Position numbers and translations under genes: made by a program
Notes under the pieces: model-generated
What the model was told of the DNA's origin: nothing
Seen by the model: the letters and a program-made list of their open reading frames with translations, nothing else
The model's database searches: none
In this document: positions 1 through 8,288 of the stretch, piece by piece
Layout: the number at the start of each line of letters is the position of its first letter
Position numbering within the stretch: position 1 is the first letter of the stretch
From: Virgibacillus_F sp049310925
Lineage (GTDB): Bacteria > Bacillota > Bacilli > Bacillales > Amphibacillaceae
Reading direction: 5' to 3'
Length of the DNA stretch: 64,000 nt
Assembly (NCBI RefSeq): GCF_049310925.1
Contig: NZ_JBMERP010000001.1
Span: forward strand, 62,001-126,000

Positions 1-2
1 AG

Positions 3-1706
3 CATAATACAATTATTTATGTAGGCAAATCAAAGGTATTAAAAAATAGAGTAAAATCATATTTTGCTGGTGCAAATGACCAGAAGACACAGCGGTTAGT
101 ATCAGAGATTCAGGATTTTGAATACATTGTTACTTCCTCTGAAATTGAAGCACTTATACTGGAAATGAATTTAATAAAAAAATATGATCCGAAATATAAC
201 GTGTTATTAAAGGATGATAAATCATACCCGTACTTAAAGATAACCTCTGAACGACACCCACGGTTATTAGTTGTCCGGAAAGTAAAGAAAGATAAAGGGA
301 AGTATTTTGGGCCCTATCCTAATGTCATTGCTGCCCGCGAAACAAAGAAACTACTGGATAGGCTATATCCATTAAGAAAATGTGATAAAATGCCTGACAG
401 AGTATGTTTGTACTACCACATGAAACAATGTTTAGCACCATGTGTCTACCCTGTTTCTGAAGAGACAAACCGTTCCATTGTACAGAGTATTGCTTCATTT
501 TTGAATGGTGGTCATAAAGAAATTAAAAAGGATATTAAAGTAAAGATGTTACAGGCAAGTGAAGATTTGGACTTTGAGCGTGCAAAAGAGTTAAGGGATC
601 AAATTCAACATATTGAAGCGGTGATGGAACAGCAAAAAATGACGCTAAAAGATCAAATCAACAGGGATATTTTCGGATATAGCTACGACAAAGGCTGGAT
701 GTGTGTCCAGGTATTTTTTGTCAGGCAAGGAAAACTGATTGAACGTGATGTTGCTATTTTTCCATTTTTTGATGATCCAGAGGAAACATTCATCAGTTAC
801 ATTGGGAGATTTTATTTGCATCAACATCATCCAAAGCCGAAGCAAGTATTGTTGCCAATCGGTACTGATTCTGATCTTTTAAAAGAATTACTTGAAATTG
901 ATGTTACCATACCTATTAGAGGACAAAAAAAGGAACTTGTAAAGCTTTCTATGAAGAATGCAAAAATCGCACTGGCAGAAAAGTTTTCAATTATAGAAAT
1001 TGATGAAGAACGTACGATTAAAGCAGTAGAAAATTTAGGAGAGAAATTAAATATCGAAACTCCCCACAGGATCGAAACGTTCGATAACTCAAACATTCAA
1101 GGGACGGACCCGGTTTCAGCTATGGTTGTTTTTATTGACGGTAGACCCAATAAAAAAGAATACCGAAAGTACAAGATTAGAGATGTTAAGGGTCCAGATG
1201 ACTATGAGACTATGCGTGAGGTCATAAGGCGGAGGTACACAAGAGTTTTAAAAGAAAAGTTGCCGCTTCCTGATCTTATTATGGTCGATGGATCTAAGGG
1301 GCAAATCAGTGCAGCGTTGGATGTATTGGAGAATGAATTAGGTTTGGATATACCTTTATGTGGTTTAGCAAAGGACGATAAACATAAAACGAGTGAGCTG
1401 CTCTATGGGAGCCCACCAACAATTATTGACTTGTCAAGGAAGTCACAGGAATTCTACCTAGTCCAACGAATACAAGATGAAGTCCATCGTTTTGCTATAA
1501 CATTTCACCGCCAATTACGCGGCAAAAATCTATTTCAATCTGAATTAGATAAAATTCCTGGTGTTGGAGAAAAGAGACGCCGTCTGCTTTTAACTCATTT
1601 TAAATCTATTGATGAGATTAAAAACAAATCCGTTCTGGATATAACAAAGCTTGGTATACCAAGAAACACAGCTGAGCTTATTCTAGATCACTTAACAAAA
1701 GACTGA
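3..1706 (+). CDS. uvrC: UvrABC excinuclease subunit C, 5' end cut by window
   Basis: UvrC makes both incisions around bulky DNA lesions after UvrA/UvrB have loaded on the damage. The reading frame is open from base 3, so the true start lies upstream of the window; 567 codons are visible and only the first few tens of residues should be missing. The visible start still carries part of the GIY-YIG nuclease domain (IIYVGKSKVLKNRV). It is followed by a cysteine cluster (RKCDK...CLYYHMKQC.APC), a UVR UvrB-binding motif (FERAKELRDQI, near residue 200), the RNase H-like C-terminal nuclease (ETFDNSNIQGTDPV; VDGSKGQ) and terminal helix-hairpin-helix repeats (IPGVGEKRR). In B. subtilis uvrC also lies just before yslB and sdhCAB. 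A hairpin terminator follows at 1725. Confidence 0.97.
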   Translation, partial: HNTIIYVGKSKVLKNRVKSYFAGANDQKTQRLVSEIQDFEYIVTSSEIEALILEMNLIKKYDPKYNVLLKDDKSYPYLKITSERHPRLLVVRKVKKDKGKYFGPYPNVIAARETKKLLDRLYPLRKCDKMPDRVCLYYHMKQCLAPCVYPVSEETNRSIVQSIASFLNGGHKEIKKDIKVKMLQASEDLDFERAKELRDQIQHIEAVMEQQKMTLKDQINRDIFGYSYDKGWMCVQVFFVRQGKLIERDVAIFPFFDDPEETFISYIGRFYLHQHHPKPKQVLLPIGTDSDLLKELLEIDVTIPIRGQKKELVKLSMKNAKIALAEKFSIIEIDEERTIKAVENLGEKLNIETPHRIETFDNSNIQGTDPVSAMVVFIDGRPNKKEYRKYKIRDVKGPDDYETMREVIRRRYTRVLKEKLPLPDLIMVDGSKGQISAALDVLENELGLDIPLCGLAKDDKHKTSELLYGSPPTIIDLSRKSQEFYLVQRIQDEVHRFAITFHRQLRGKNLFQSELDKIPGVGEKRRRLLLTHFKSIDEIKNKSVLDITKLGIPRNTAELILDHLTKD

Positions 1707-1724
1707 AATTGATGGAGAAAGAAC

Positions 1725-1753
1725 AGGCCCACACATTTTGAATGTGTGGGCCT
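1725..1753. terminator. Bidirectional terminator between uvrC and yslB
   Basis: A perfect 13-bp inverted repeat (AGGCCCACACATT, loop TTG, AATGTGTGGGCCT) lies between the convergent stop codons of uvrC and yslB. T-rich DNA follows on the minus-strand side (GTTCTTTC) and only weakly on the plus side, so it probably serves both genes. Confidence 0.85.
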
Positions 1754-1758
1754 TCAAT

Positions 1759-2196
1759 CTAATTGGTTATCAGTACAGAAAATTCTACTTGCATGATCTT
1801 CCTATTTATTTCCTCCGTGCACTCTGCTTCCGTTTCCTTAAGTTGCTGAATAGCCTCGGCAAGGAAACCTGCCTCAAGACGAAAATCCGTATCAAATGAA
1901 GCGTTCAGTCGATTTACTACTGCGTCCGACATTAGACTAAAAGTTAATTCTTTACGCTTGTCTTTAATTAACTCCAACTTTCCCCATCCTAATTTGTCAA
2001 ATAATGAAGACAAATCTTCTATAGTTTCGAATGATAGTTTTCTAGCTAGGTTTCTACCCATAAAATAGAGTAGTGTACTAGATTCGTGACCAAGTAGTTC
2101 AGGTAGGCTAATATAGCGTAAAACATCATAGCCAGCTCCTGATGTATACAGCTCCTCAAGTTCAGAAGCAGAATATGTTTGTTCGTTTTTGATCAT
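1759..2196 (-). CDS. yslB: YslB family protein (DUF2507)
   Basis: A 145-residue soluble protein of the DUF2507/YslB family, conserved in Bacillaceae next to uvrC and sdhC. No enzymatic motif is visible. It is mostly helical and acidic at the C-terminus (KETEAECTEEINRK), and the family is thought to share a fold with small ligand-binding domains. The precise role is unknown. It starts at ATG with AAAGGA about ten bases upstream on the minus strand. It is convergent with uvrC and divergent from sdhC, so the 440-bp gap upstream is shared by two promoter regions. Assignment rests on length, sequence character and gene order. Confidence 0.85.
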   Translation of the reverse strand: MIKNEQTYSASELEELYTSGAGYDVLRYISLPELLGHESSTLLYFMGRNLARKLSFETIEDLSSLFDKLGWGKLELIKDKRKELTFSLMSDAVVNRLNASFDTDFRLEAGFLAEAIQQLKETEAECTEEINRKIMQVEFSVLITN

Positions 2197-2349
2197 TTAT
2201 GTCATCCTTTCTTTTGCTGTCAACAGAAAAAATAAGAAGTATAGTTTACTAGTTTTATTATCTATATAATTCGCCATATGTGCAAGTGAACATCCAATAT
2301 TTTTAAAAATAAAACAGAAAGGGCTTTGAAAAATAACTGTTTCCTTTTC

Positions 2350-2378
2350 TTGACGCTTATCTTAGATAGAAGTACAAT
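2350..2378 (+). promoter_or_regulatory. Sigma-A promoter for sdhCAB
   Basis: TTGACG (2350-2355), a 17-bp spacer and TACAAT (2373-2378) give a near-consensus vegetative promoter. Transcription from here would leave a leader of about 255 nt before sdhC. A second TATAAT at 2419 has no well-spaced -35. Confidence 0.65.
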
Positions 2379-2384
2379 AAATAT

Positions 2385-2632
2385 GTCACAAATTGTACAT
2401 TAACGGGAAATGTTAGGGTATAATTAAATCTGATGTGATTTAATAGTAATAGTGTGTGTTCGAGAAGTCTAAGTTCCTGACAAAGGGAAGCCGGGTTGGG
2501 TGAGATTTAAAAGTTTACTTAGGAAATAGAGCTTTTAATCATGATCCTTAAAAGATTCACTTTAGTCATTAGTAACTTTGTCGAACATCCTCTAAGAATT
2601 TGTGAACCACATAACTTTATTACTAAGGGGGG
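2385..2632 (+). promoter_or_regulatory. Long, possibly structured sdhC leader
   Basis: The stretch from the promoter to the sdhC ribosome-binding site has no ORF but holds complementary segments: TGTTCGA near 2457 can pair with TCGAACA near 2582, and CTAAGTTCCT near 2470 with AGGAAATAG near 2520. A G-rich run (AAGCCGGGTTGGG) sits between the inner arms. I recognise no known riboswitch class. In B. subtilis sdhCAB is repressed post-transcriptionally by the iron-sparing sRNA FsrA, so regulation at the leader is plausible. Structure is inferred by eye. Confidence 0.35.
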
Positions 2633-2638
2633 TAACAC

Positions 2639-3250
2639 ATGTCAGGACGTAAGCAGTTTAACTATCGCAGATTACACTCATTACTCGGGGTAATACCGAT
2701 AGGGGTTTTCTTGATTCAACATTTGGTGGTGAATCATTATGCCGTTTATGGAAGAGAAAGTTTTAACCAGGCAGCGCATGTATTGGAAAGTTTACCATTT
2801 AAATTAGTGTTAGAAACATTTGTAATTTACCTACCAATTCTATTTCATGCTATTTTAGGTGTGTATATTGTATTTGTTGCGAAAAATAATGCTAAAAGAT
2901 ACGGATTTTTCCGTAACTGGATGTTCTACGTACAACGTATAACAGGAATCATTACACTGATTTTTATTGTATGGCATGTTTGGGAAACACGTGTACAAAT
3001 TGGAATGGGAAATGCCGAAGCTAATTTTTCTTTAATGGAAAATATTTTAGCAAGCCCTGCAATGTTCTGGTTCTATATTATAGGAGTGATTTCAACAACT
3101 TTCCACTTCTCTAATGGACTATGGAGTTTCTTGGTATCATGGGGTATTACTCAATCACCAAGATCTCAACAAATCGCTACATATGCAACATTGATTATCT
3201 TTTTAGCGTTAAGTTATGTAGGTGTGAGCGCTTTAATCGCATTTACTTAA
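2639..3250 (+). CDS. sdhC: Succinate dehydrogenase cytochrome b558 subunit
   Basis: Membrane anchor of complex II. It binds haem b and passes electrons from the SdhB iron-sulphur clusters to menaquinone. The 203-residue protein has five hydrophobic segments (about residues 15-35, 55-80, 95-120, 135-160, 178-200) and histidines placed within helices (LLGVIPIGVFLIQHLVVNH, LFHAILGV, IVWHVWE, TTFHFSNG), as in the Bacillus cytochrome b558 family. ATG at 2639 follows a strong AAGGGGGG Shine-Dalgarno. It is first gene of sdhCAB, 42 bp before sdhA. Confidence 0.96.
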   Translation: MSGRKQFNYRRLHSLLGVIPIGVFLIQHLVVNHYAVYGRESFNQAAHVLESLPFKLVLETFVIYLPILFHAILGVYIVFVAKNNAKRYGFFRNWMFYVQRITGIITLIFIVWHVWETRVQIGMGNAEANFSLMENILASPAMFWFYIIGVISTTFHFSNGLWSFLVSWGITQSPRSQQIATYATLIIFLALSYVGVSALIAFT

Positions 3251-3292
3251 AATTAAGGAACAAGTTCTAAGAAAAGAAGGAGTGAGTAAATA

Positions 3293-5044
3293 ATGAGTAA
3301 CCAAAAAGTCGTTGTTGTAGGCGGTGGACTTGCTGGGCTTATGGCAACAATTAAAGCAGCCGAAGCAGGAGTCAATGTTGACTTATTTTCTATCGTTCCT
3401 GTGAAACGTTCTCACTCTGTGTGTGCCCAGGGCGGTATAAACGGTGCGGTAAATACAAAAGGTGAAGGTGATTCACCTTGGAAACACTTTGACGACACAG
3501 TCTATGGTGGTGACTTTCTAGCAAATCAACCACCAGTTAAAGCAATGTGTGACGCAGCACCAGGAATTATAAACTTGTTAGATCGCATGGGAGTTATGTT
3601 TAACCGTACACCAGAAGGACTGCTTGACTTCAGACGCTTTGGAGGAACATCGGTTCACCGTACAGCATACGCAGGAGCAACAACAGGGCAACAATTATTA
3701 TATGCACTGGACGAACAGGTTCGTAGGTATGAAGTAGAAGGACTAGTTACAAAGTATGAAGGTTGGGAATACCTTGGAGCAATTGTCGACGACGATGGCG
3801 TTGGTAAAGGAATACTCGGACAGGACATCAAAACCCATGAAATAAAGTCATTTCCATCTGATGCAACAATTATGGCTACAGGAGGCCCTGGGATTATCTT
3901 TGGAAAATCAACAAACTCAATGATTAATACTGGGTCAGCTGCAAGTATGCTTTATCAGCAAGGTGCAAAATATGCTAATGGTGAATTTATTCAAATCCAC
4001 CCTACAGCAATCCCAGGTGATGATAAACTACGACTAATGAGTGAGTCAGCACGTGGTGAAGGTGGTCGTATATGGACTTATAAAGATGGTGAGCCATGGT
4101 ACTTCTTGGAGGAGAAATATCCTGCTTACGGAAATCTCGTAACCCGTGATATTGCAACCCGTGAAATTTTTGATGTTTGTGTTAATCAAAAGCTAGGTAT
4201 AAATGGAGAAAATATGGTCTATCTTGACCTTTCGCATAAAGATCCAAAAGAGCTTGATGTTAAGCTAGGTGGGATTATTGAAATTTATGAAAAATTTGTT
4301 GGTGAAGATCCACGTAAGGTTCCAATGAAAATTTTCCCTGCTGTTCACTATTCAATGGGTGGATTATGGGTTGATTATGATCAGATGACTAGTATCCCAG
4401 GTATTTTTGCATGTGGGGAATGTGATTATTCACAGCACGGAGGAAATCGCTTAGGTGCTAATTCATTACTGTCAGCTATTTATGGCGGGGCTGTTGCAGG
4501 ACCAAATGCTATTAAATACATTGAAGAATTAGATACCCACGTACAGGACATGTCATCAGAGCTCTTTGATAAAAAACAACAAGAGGAACAAGACAAGTTT
4601 GAAAAGCTTATCAATATGAATGGTGAAGAAAATGCTTATATGATTCATAAAGAACTTGGGGACATAATGACAGACAACGTTACAGTTGTTCGCGATAATG
4701 AAAAACTAAAACAAACAATTGAAAAGATAAAAGAACTTCAAGAACGTTGGGAAAATATCAATATTAATGATACTTCCCGCTGGAGCAACCAAGGTGTTAT
4801 GTTTGCTCGTCAATTGAAGAATATGCTGCACTTAGCACAGGTTATTACACTGGGAGCTTTAAACCGTGATGAAAGTCGTGGTGCTCATTATAAACCAGCA
4901 TTTCCCGACCGTAATGATGCGGATTTCTTAAAGACAACCATAGCAACTTTTGATGCAGAACAAAACATGCCGGTAATTACTTACGAGGCAGTAGATACTT
5001 CTTTAATTGAACCGAGATTACGAGATTATTCTAAAAAACACTGA
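3293..5044 (+). CDS. sdhA: Succinate dehydrogenase flavoprotein subunit
   Basis: Catalytic subunit that oxidises succinate to fumarate in the citric-acid cycle and donates electrons to covalently bound FAD. The N-terminus has the Rossmann FAD motif VVGGGLAGLMA. The histidine in RSHSVCAQGGINGAV is the expected FAD attachment site. The substrate and active-site region (HPTAI, SESARGEGG, HYSMGGLWVD, CGECDYSQHGGNRLGANSLL) is intact. At 583 residues it is the normal Bacillus length. An AAGGAG-type site precedes the ATG. It ends 19 bp before the sdhB start. Confidence 0.97.
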   Translation: MSNQKVVVVGGGLAGLMATIKAAEAGVNVDLFSIVPVKRSHSVCAQGGINGAVNTKGEGDSPWKHFDDTVYGGDFLANQPPVKAMCDAAPGIINLLDRMGVMFNRTPEGLLDFRRFGGTSVHRTAYAGATTGQQLLYALDEQVRRYEVEGLVTKYEGWEYLGAIVDDDGVGKGILGQDIKTHEIKSFPSDATIMATGGPGIIFGKSTNSMINTGSAASMLYQQGAKYANGEFIQIHPTAIPGDDKLRLMSESARGEGGRIWTYKDGEPWYFLEEKYPAYGNLVTRDIATREIFDVCVNQKLGINGENMVYLDLSHKDPKELDVKLGGIIEIYEKFVGEDPRKVPMKIFPAVHYSMGGLWVDYDQMTSIPGIFACGECDYSQHGGNRLGANSLLSAIYGGAVAGPNAIKYIEELDTHVQDMSSELFDKKQQEEQDKFEKLINMNGEENAYMIHKELGDIMTDNVTVVRDNEKLKQTIEKIKELQERWENININDTSRWSNQGVMFARQLKNMLHLAQVITLGALNRDESRGAHYKPAFPDRNDADFLKTTIATFDAEQNMPVITYEAVDTSLIEPRLRDYSKKH

Positions 5045-5063
5045 TTTAAGGGGAGAAAGAAAA

Positions 5064-5828
5064 ATGGCTGAGCAAAAAACAGTTAAATTTATTATAACTC
5101 GGCAAGACAGCCCAGACTCCGCACCTTATGAGGAGACATTTAATGTTCCTTATCGAAAAAACATGAATGTTATTTCTGGGTTAATGGAAATACGGCAAAA
5201 TCCTGTTAATGCAAATGGGGAACAAACAACGCCAGTGTACTGGGATATGAACTGTTTAGAAGAGGTTTGTGGTGCGTGTTCCATGGTTATAAACGGAACA
5301 GCTCGACAATCTTGTTCGGCTCTAGTTGATCAATTAGAACAACCAGTTCGCATCGAGCCAATGTCAACTTTCCCGGTTATACGTGACTTGATTATTGATC
5401 GTGAGCAAATGTTTGATGCATTAAAACAAATTAAAGCTTGGATTCCAATTGATGGAACTTACGAATTAGGGCCTGGACCACGCATGCCAGAAAAAAAACG
5501 TCAATGGGCGTATGAGTTATCCAAGTGTATGACATGTGGAGTTTGTTTAGAAGCTTGTCCTAACGTTAATGATAAATCTGACTTTATTGGACCAGCAGCA
5601 CTTTCACAGGCTCGCTTGTTCAATGCACATCCAACTGGGGAAAAAAATGCAAGTGACCGTTTAGAAGGGCTAATGGAAGATGGAGGAATTTCAGGATGTG
5701 GTAACGCACAAAATTGTGTTGAGGTATGTCCTAAAGGAATTCCATTAACAACATCTATCGGTGCAATGAATAGAGCGACTAATATTCAAGCATTCAAAAA
5801 CTTCTTTGGTAGTGATAACGCATATTAA
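5064..5828 (+). CDS. sdhB: Succinate dehydrogenase iron-sulphur subunit
   Basis: Electron-transfer subunit linking SdhA flavin to SdhC. It shows a plant-type 2Fe-2S cysteine set (NCLEEVCGACS, later SC near residues 65-90) and two bacterial ferredoxin-type clusters (CMTCGVCLEACPN and GCGNAQNCVEVCPKG). ATG 5064 (MAEQKTVKF) is chosen because GGGGAGAAAG lies just upstream; an in-frame upstream start would overlap sdhA and extend the protein without homology. 254 residues. A hairpin terminator ends the operon at 5854. Confidence 0.96.
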   Translation: MAEQKTVKFIITRQDSPDSAPYEETFNVPYRKNMNVISGLMEIRQNPVNANGEQTTPVYWDMNCLEEVCGACSMVINGTARQSCSALVDQLEQPVRIEPMSTFPVIRDLIIDREQMFDALKQIKAWIPIDGTYELGPGPRMPEKKRQWAYELSKCMTCGVCLEACPNVNDKSDFIGPAALSQARLFNAHPTGEKNASDRLEGLMEDGGISGCGNAQNCVEVCPKGIPLTTSIGAMNRATNIQAFKNFFGSDNAY

Positions 5829-5853
5829 TCACAGTAATTAATTGAAATGCAAG

Positions 5854-5891
5854 GTGACTCTACCCATTTTATTTTGGTAGGGTCACTTTTT
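5854..5891 (+). terminator. sdhCAB terminator
   Basis: GTGACTCTACC (5854-5864) pairs with GGTAGGGTCAC (5876-5886) with one G-U pair, followed by TTTTT. It lies 25 bp after sdhB. Confidence 0.85.
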
Positions 5892-5911
5892 AATTGAAAG
5901 GGAGTAAAAAG

Positions 5912-6346
5912 TTGAAATCAATTGCCTATATTGAGGATATCGAAAAATGGAGAGAATCATTTTCCTTTTCAGTACCAATCAAAATCCGGTTTTCTGAAAC
6001 GGATATGTTCGGACATGTTAACAATGTCTCACCATTTATTTATTTCGAGGAAGCACGAATAGAGTTTTTAAAATCGATTGGTTTATTTGAGATGAACAGC
6101 GATAACGCAGTGCCAGTGGCTGCTGATCTTCAATGCGACTATCTTCATCAACTATTTTTTAACGATAAACTAGATGTTTATGTCAAAGTGAATACTGTCG
6201 GTAACACCTCTATGGATGTCCATTACATGGGGATAAATCAGGATAATAGAATTTGCGTCACTGGAAGAGGTAGATTAGTTTATATTAATCCAAAAACCGG
6301 TAAGCCAGTCCCACTTGATGATCATGTAAAACAAAATTTATCATAA
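5912..6346 (+). CDS. ysmA: Acyl-CoA thioesterase, 4HBT hotdog family (YsmA)
   Basis: A 144-residue hotdog-fold thioesterase of the 4-hydroxybenzoyl-CoA thioesterase type. The signature is clear: IRFSETDMFGHVNNVSPFIY carries the Asp/Glu-type catalytic residue and the HVNN turn, followed by the central helix FEEARIEFLKSIG. Substrate is unknown, and hydrolysis of acyl-CoA or acyl-ACP is inferred from the family. TTG 5912 is preferred over the in-frame TTG 5894 because AAAGGGAG lies seven bases upstream. It sits between sdhB and gerE, as in B. subtilis. Confidence 0.85.
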   Translation: MKSIAYIEDIEKWRESFSFSVPIKIRFSETDMFGHVNNVSPFIYFEEARIEFLKSIGLFEMNSDNAVPVAADLQCDYLHQLFFNDKLDVYVKVNTVGNTSMDVHYMGINQDNRICVTGRGRLVYINPKTGKPVPLDDHVKQNLS

Positions 6347-6360
6347 GCAATGTTAAATAA

Positions 6361-6394
6361 AAAACCGACTACCATTGAGGATAGTCGGTTTTTT
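6361..6394. terminator. Bidirectional terminator between ysmA and gerE
   Basis: AAAACCGACTA...TAGTCGGTTTTTTTT, a seven-base GC-rich core with A and T tracts on either side, lies between convergent ysmA and gerE and can act in both directions. Confidence 0.85.
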
Positions 6395-6619
6395 TTAGAG
6401 CTTTAGTTCTCCCATACGAATAAGCTCTAGCACAGCTTGCGAACGCCCTTTGACTCCTAATTTTTGCATAGCATTTGATATGTGATTTCGGACAGTTTTT
6501 TCAGAAATAAACAATTCCTGGGCAATTTCTTTCGTTGTTTTATCTTGAACGAGTAATTCGAAAACTTCTTTCTCCCGTTTCGTTAATAATTGCTTTGGTT
6601 TGTAGTCGTTGTCCTTCAA
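6395..6619 (-). CDS. gerE: Spore germination/coat regulator GerE
   Basis: GerE is a 74-residue stand-alone LuxR-type DNA-binding protein that acts late in the mother cell, adjusting sigma-K-dependent coat gene transcription. The sequence is a single helix-turn-helix domain: LTKREKEVFELLVQDKTTKE, then EIAQELFISEKTVRNHISN and MQKLGVKGRSQAV. It has no receiver domain and matches the family length exactly. The start is TTG with AAGGAGGGG about eight bases upstream. A sigma-K-like promoter lies at 6680-6706, fitting its known sigma-K control. Confidence 0.95.
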   Translation of the reverse strand: MKDNDYKPKQLLTKREKEVFELLVQDKTTKEIAQELFISEKTVRNHISNAMQKLGVKGRSQAVLELIRMGELKL

Positions 6620-6679
6620 ATGTTAACCCCTCCTTGCTGACATAAAGCTGTGTAACGAAGGGAAATTATTTAGTCAATA

Positions 6680-6706
6680 TAGCTTATGAATCCTAATGTA
6701 ATCAGT
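6680..6706 (-). promoter_or_regulatory. Sigma-K-type promoter of gerE
   Basis: On the minus strand, AC (6706-6705, in GCAC), a 16-bp spacer and CATAAGCTA (6688-6680) match the sigma-K consensus AC-16/17-CATANNNTA exactly. It lies about 60 bp before the gerE TTG. Confidence 0.7.
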
Positions 6707-6858
6707 GCACACAATTTAAACCATATTTAAAAAATAGTGTACTTACTCATTAATACGGAGATTTTACAGAAACATGATGAGGGCGAAATACAAGTATAAC
6801 TAAGGCCATTATGTTAAAATATAGTCAGGTTGACGAAATATTATGGGAGGTAACTCAC

Positions 6859-7311
6859 TTGGAGAATGGTGTAACAACTGATGCAATTATTGATGCTGAA
6901 AAAAGATTGCGATATATAGCTGGAGTTATCAAGCAAAACGGGCGTAAAATACTTAACAATTATCCTATTACTTCACCTCAGTTTGTAGCCCTGCAATGGC
7001 TACTTGAAGAAGGCGATTTAACAATTGGTGAGTTATCGAATAAGATTAGTTTAGCTTTTAGTACTACTACTGATTTAGTTGATCGTATGGAAAAAAATGA
7101 ATTGGTTGAACGTGTCCGTGATTTAAATGACCGTCGTGTTGTAAGAATACATGTGTTAGAAAAAGGAAATACAATTATCCATGAAGTGATTAAAAAACGG
7201 CAGGAATATTTAGGTGAAGTGTTAGTTAATTTTTCAGAGGATGAAGCTGATACGTTGAATAAACTGTTAGCATTTCTACATGAACAAATGAAAATAGTTA
7301 GTGAAAAATAA
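6859..7311 (+). CDS. ysmB: MarR family transcriptional regulator (YsmB)
   Basis: A 150-residue MarR-type winged-helix repressor. The recognition region is ISLAFSTTTDLVDRMEKNELVERV and the wing carries the typical DLNDRRVVRIHVLEKG. Flanking helices would form the dimer. Ligand and targets are unknown. TTG 6859 is chosen because TGGGAGG lies eight bases upstream; the open frame extends 16 codons further without a ribosome-binding site. It lies 23 bp before racE, so the two are likely co-transcribed, as in B. subtilis where ysmB is next to racE. Confidence 0.85.
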   Translation: MENGVTTDAIIDAEKRLRYIAGVIKQNGRKILNNYPITSPQFVALQWLLEEGDLTIGELSNKISLAFSTTTDLVDRMEKNELVERVRDLNDRRVVRIHVLEKGNTIIHEVIKKRQEYLGEVLVNFSEDEADTLNKLLAFLHEQMKIVSEK

Positions 7312-7334
7312 CAACTTAGAAGAGGCGATTATCG

Positions 7335-8150
7335 TTGGATAAAGCAATTGGTGTCATTGATTCGGGTGTTGGTGGTTTAACTGTTGCACACGAGCTAATG
7401 CGACAATTACCTAAAGAAAGGCTCTTATATGTAGGAGATACGTTAAGATGTCCTTATGGTCCTAGATCTGAATATGAAATTAAAAAATATACGTGGCAAA
7501 TGGTTAACTTTTTGCTGGAGAAAAAAATAAAGATATTGGTAGTTGCATGTAATACTGCAACTGCGTTTACGTTAAGTGAGTTACAGGATGAATTAGATAT
7601 TCCAGTCATTGGTGTCATTAACCCAGGAGCACGTGCAGCAATAAATGCCACAAAAAATATGCATATTGGTGTCATTGGTACAGAGGGCACCATTCGAAGT
7701 AATGCTTATCCAAATGCGCTATTAAATATAAATTCAGAGATTCATATAAACGCTGTTGCCTGCCCTTTATTTGTTCCAATGGTAGAAAAAGGAATATTGC
7801 ATGGTGAAACAACATTGCAAATCGTTTCTGAAACGTTGGAACCAATGAAAAATAATCATATTGATACATTAATCCTGGGGTGTACACACTATCCACTAAT
7901 CAGGGATACCATCCAGGAAGTAATTGGGGAACATGTTTCTATCATATCATCGAGTGAAGAAACTGCTCGTGATACTAGTGCGATTTTAGAGTACCATGAA
8001 ATTATGAACAAGGAAGATAGGGTTCCGTATCACATTTTTTTTACTACTGGAGATTTGGATAAATTCAGTAGCATAACAAATCGGGTATTTAAGAGTTCGG
8101 AGCAAAATTCTGACTCTGTAGTAATTGAACACGTCACCATTAATGAATAG
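7335..8150 (+). CDS. racE: Glutamate racemase
   Basis: Converts L-glutamate to D-glutamate for peptidoglycan and, where made, poly-gamma-glutamate. It has the two catalytic cysteine regions: VACNTATAF near residue 74 and LGCTHYPLI near residue 185. The N-terminal IGVIDSGVGGLTV and DTLRCPYGPRS motifs bind substrate. The length, 271 residues, is typical. TTG start with AGAGGCGA upstream. It follows ysmB and is probably in the same transcript; a weak hairpin at 8150 may end it. Confidence 0.95.
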   Translation: MDKAIGVIDSGVGGLTVAHELMRQLPKERLLYVGDTLRCPYGPRSEYEIKKYTWQMVNFLLEKKIKILVVACNTATAFTLSELQDELDIPVIGVINPGARAAINATKNMHIGVIGTEGTIRSNAYPNALLNINSEIHINAVACPLFVPMVEKGILHGETTLQIVSETLEPMKNNHIDTLILGCTHYPLIRDTIQEVIGEHVSIISSSEETARDTSAILEYHEIMNKEDRVPYHIFFTTGDLDKFSSITNRVFKSSEQNSDSVVIEHVTINE

Positions 8151-8174
8151 GCTCTGTTTTTCAGAGTCTATTTT
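8150..8174 (+). terminator. Weak terminator after racE
   Basis: GGCTCTG and CAGAGTC form a 7-bp stem with one G-U pair and a 5-nt T-rich loop, followed by TATTTT. The overlap with the racE stop and short stem make it a weak candidate. Confidence 0.5.
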
Positions 8175-8216
8175 AGATATATGTGTGTTTATGTGAGCAA
8201 TTTGTCGGAAAAATTA

Positions 8217-8243
8217 TTGACAGGTTTGGTCTAATTCTATGAT
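8217..8243 (+). promoter_or_regulatory. Candidate promoter of gerM
   Basis: TTGACA (8217-8222) and TATGAT (8238-8243) are good hexamers but only 15 bp apart, so the match is doubtful. B. subtilis gerM is transcribed by sigma-E; no convincing sigma-E match was found here. Confidence 0.3.
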
Positions 8244-8288
8244 GGGCTCGTATATATAGTAGTACAAACCATCGTAGGAGGTAATGAC

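Noticed and set aside
2440..2530. Cyclic-di-GMP (GEMM) or ZTP riboswitch in the sdhC leader
   Set aside because: Only the AGCCGGGTT-like fragment resembles them; the other conserved segments of those classes are not present.
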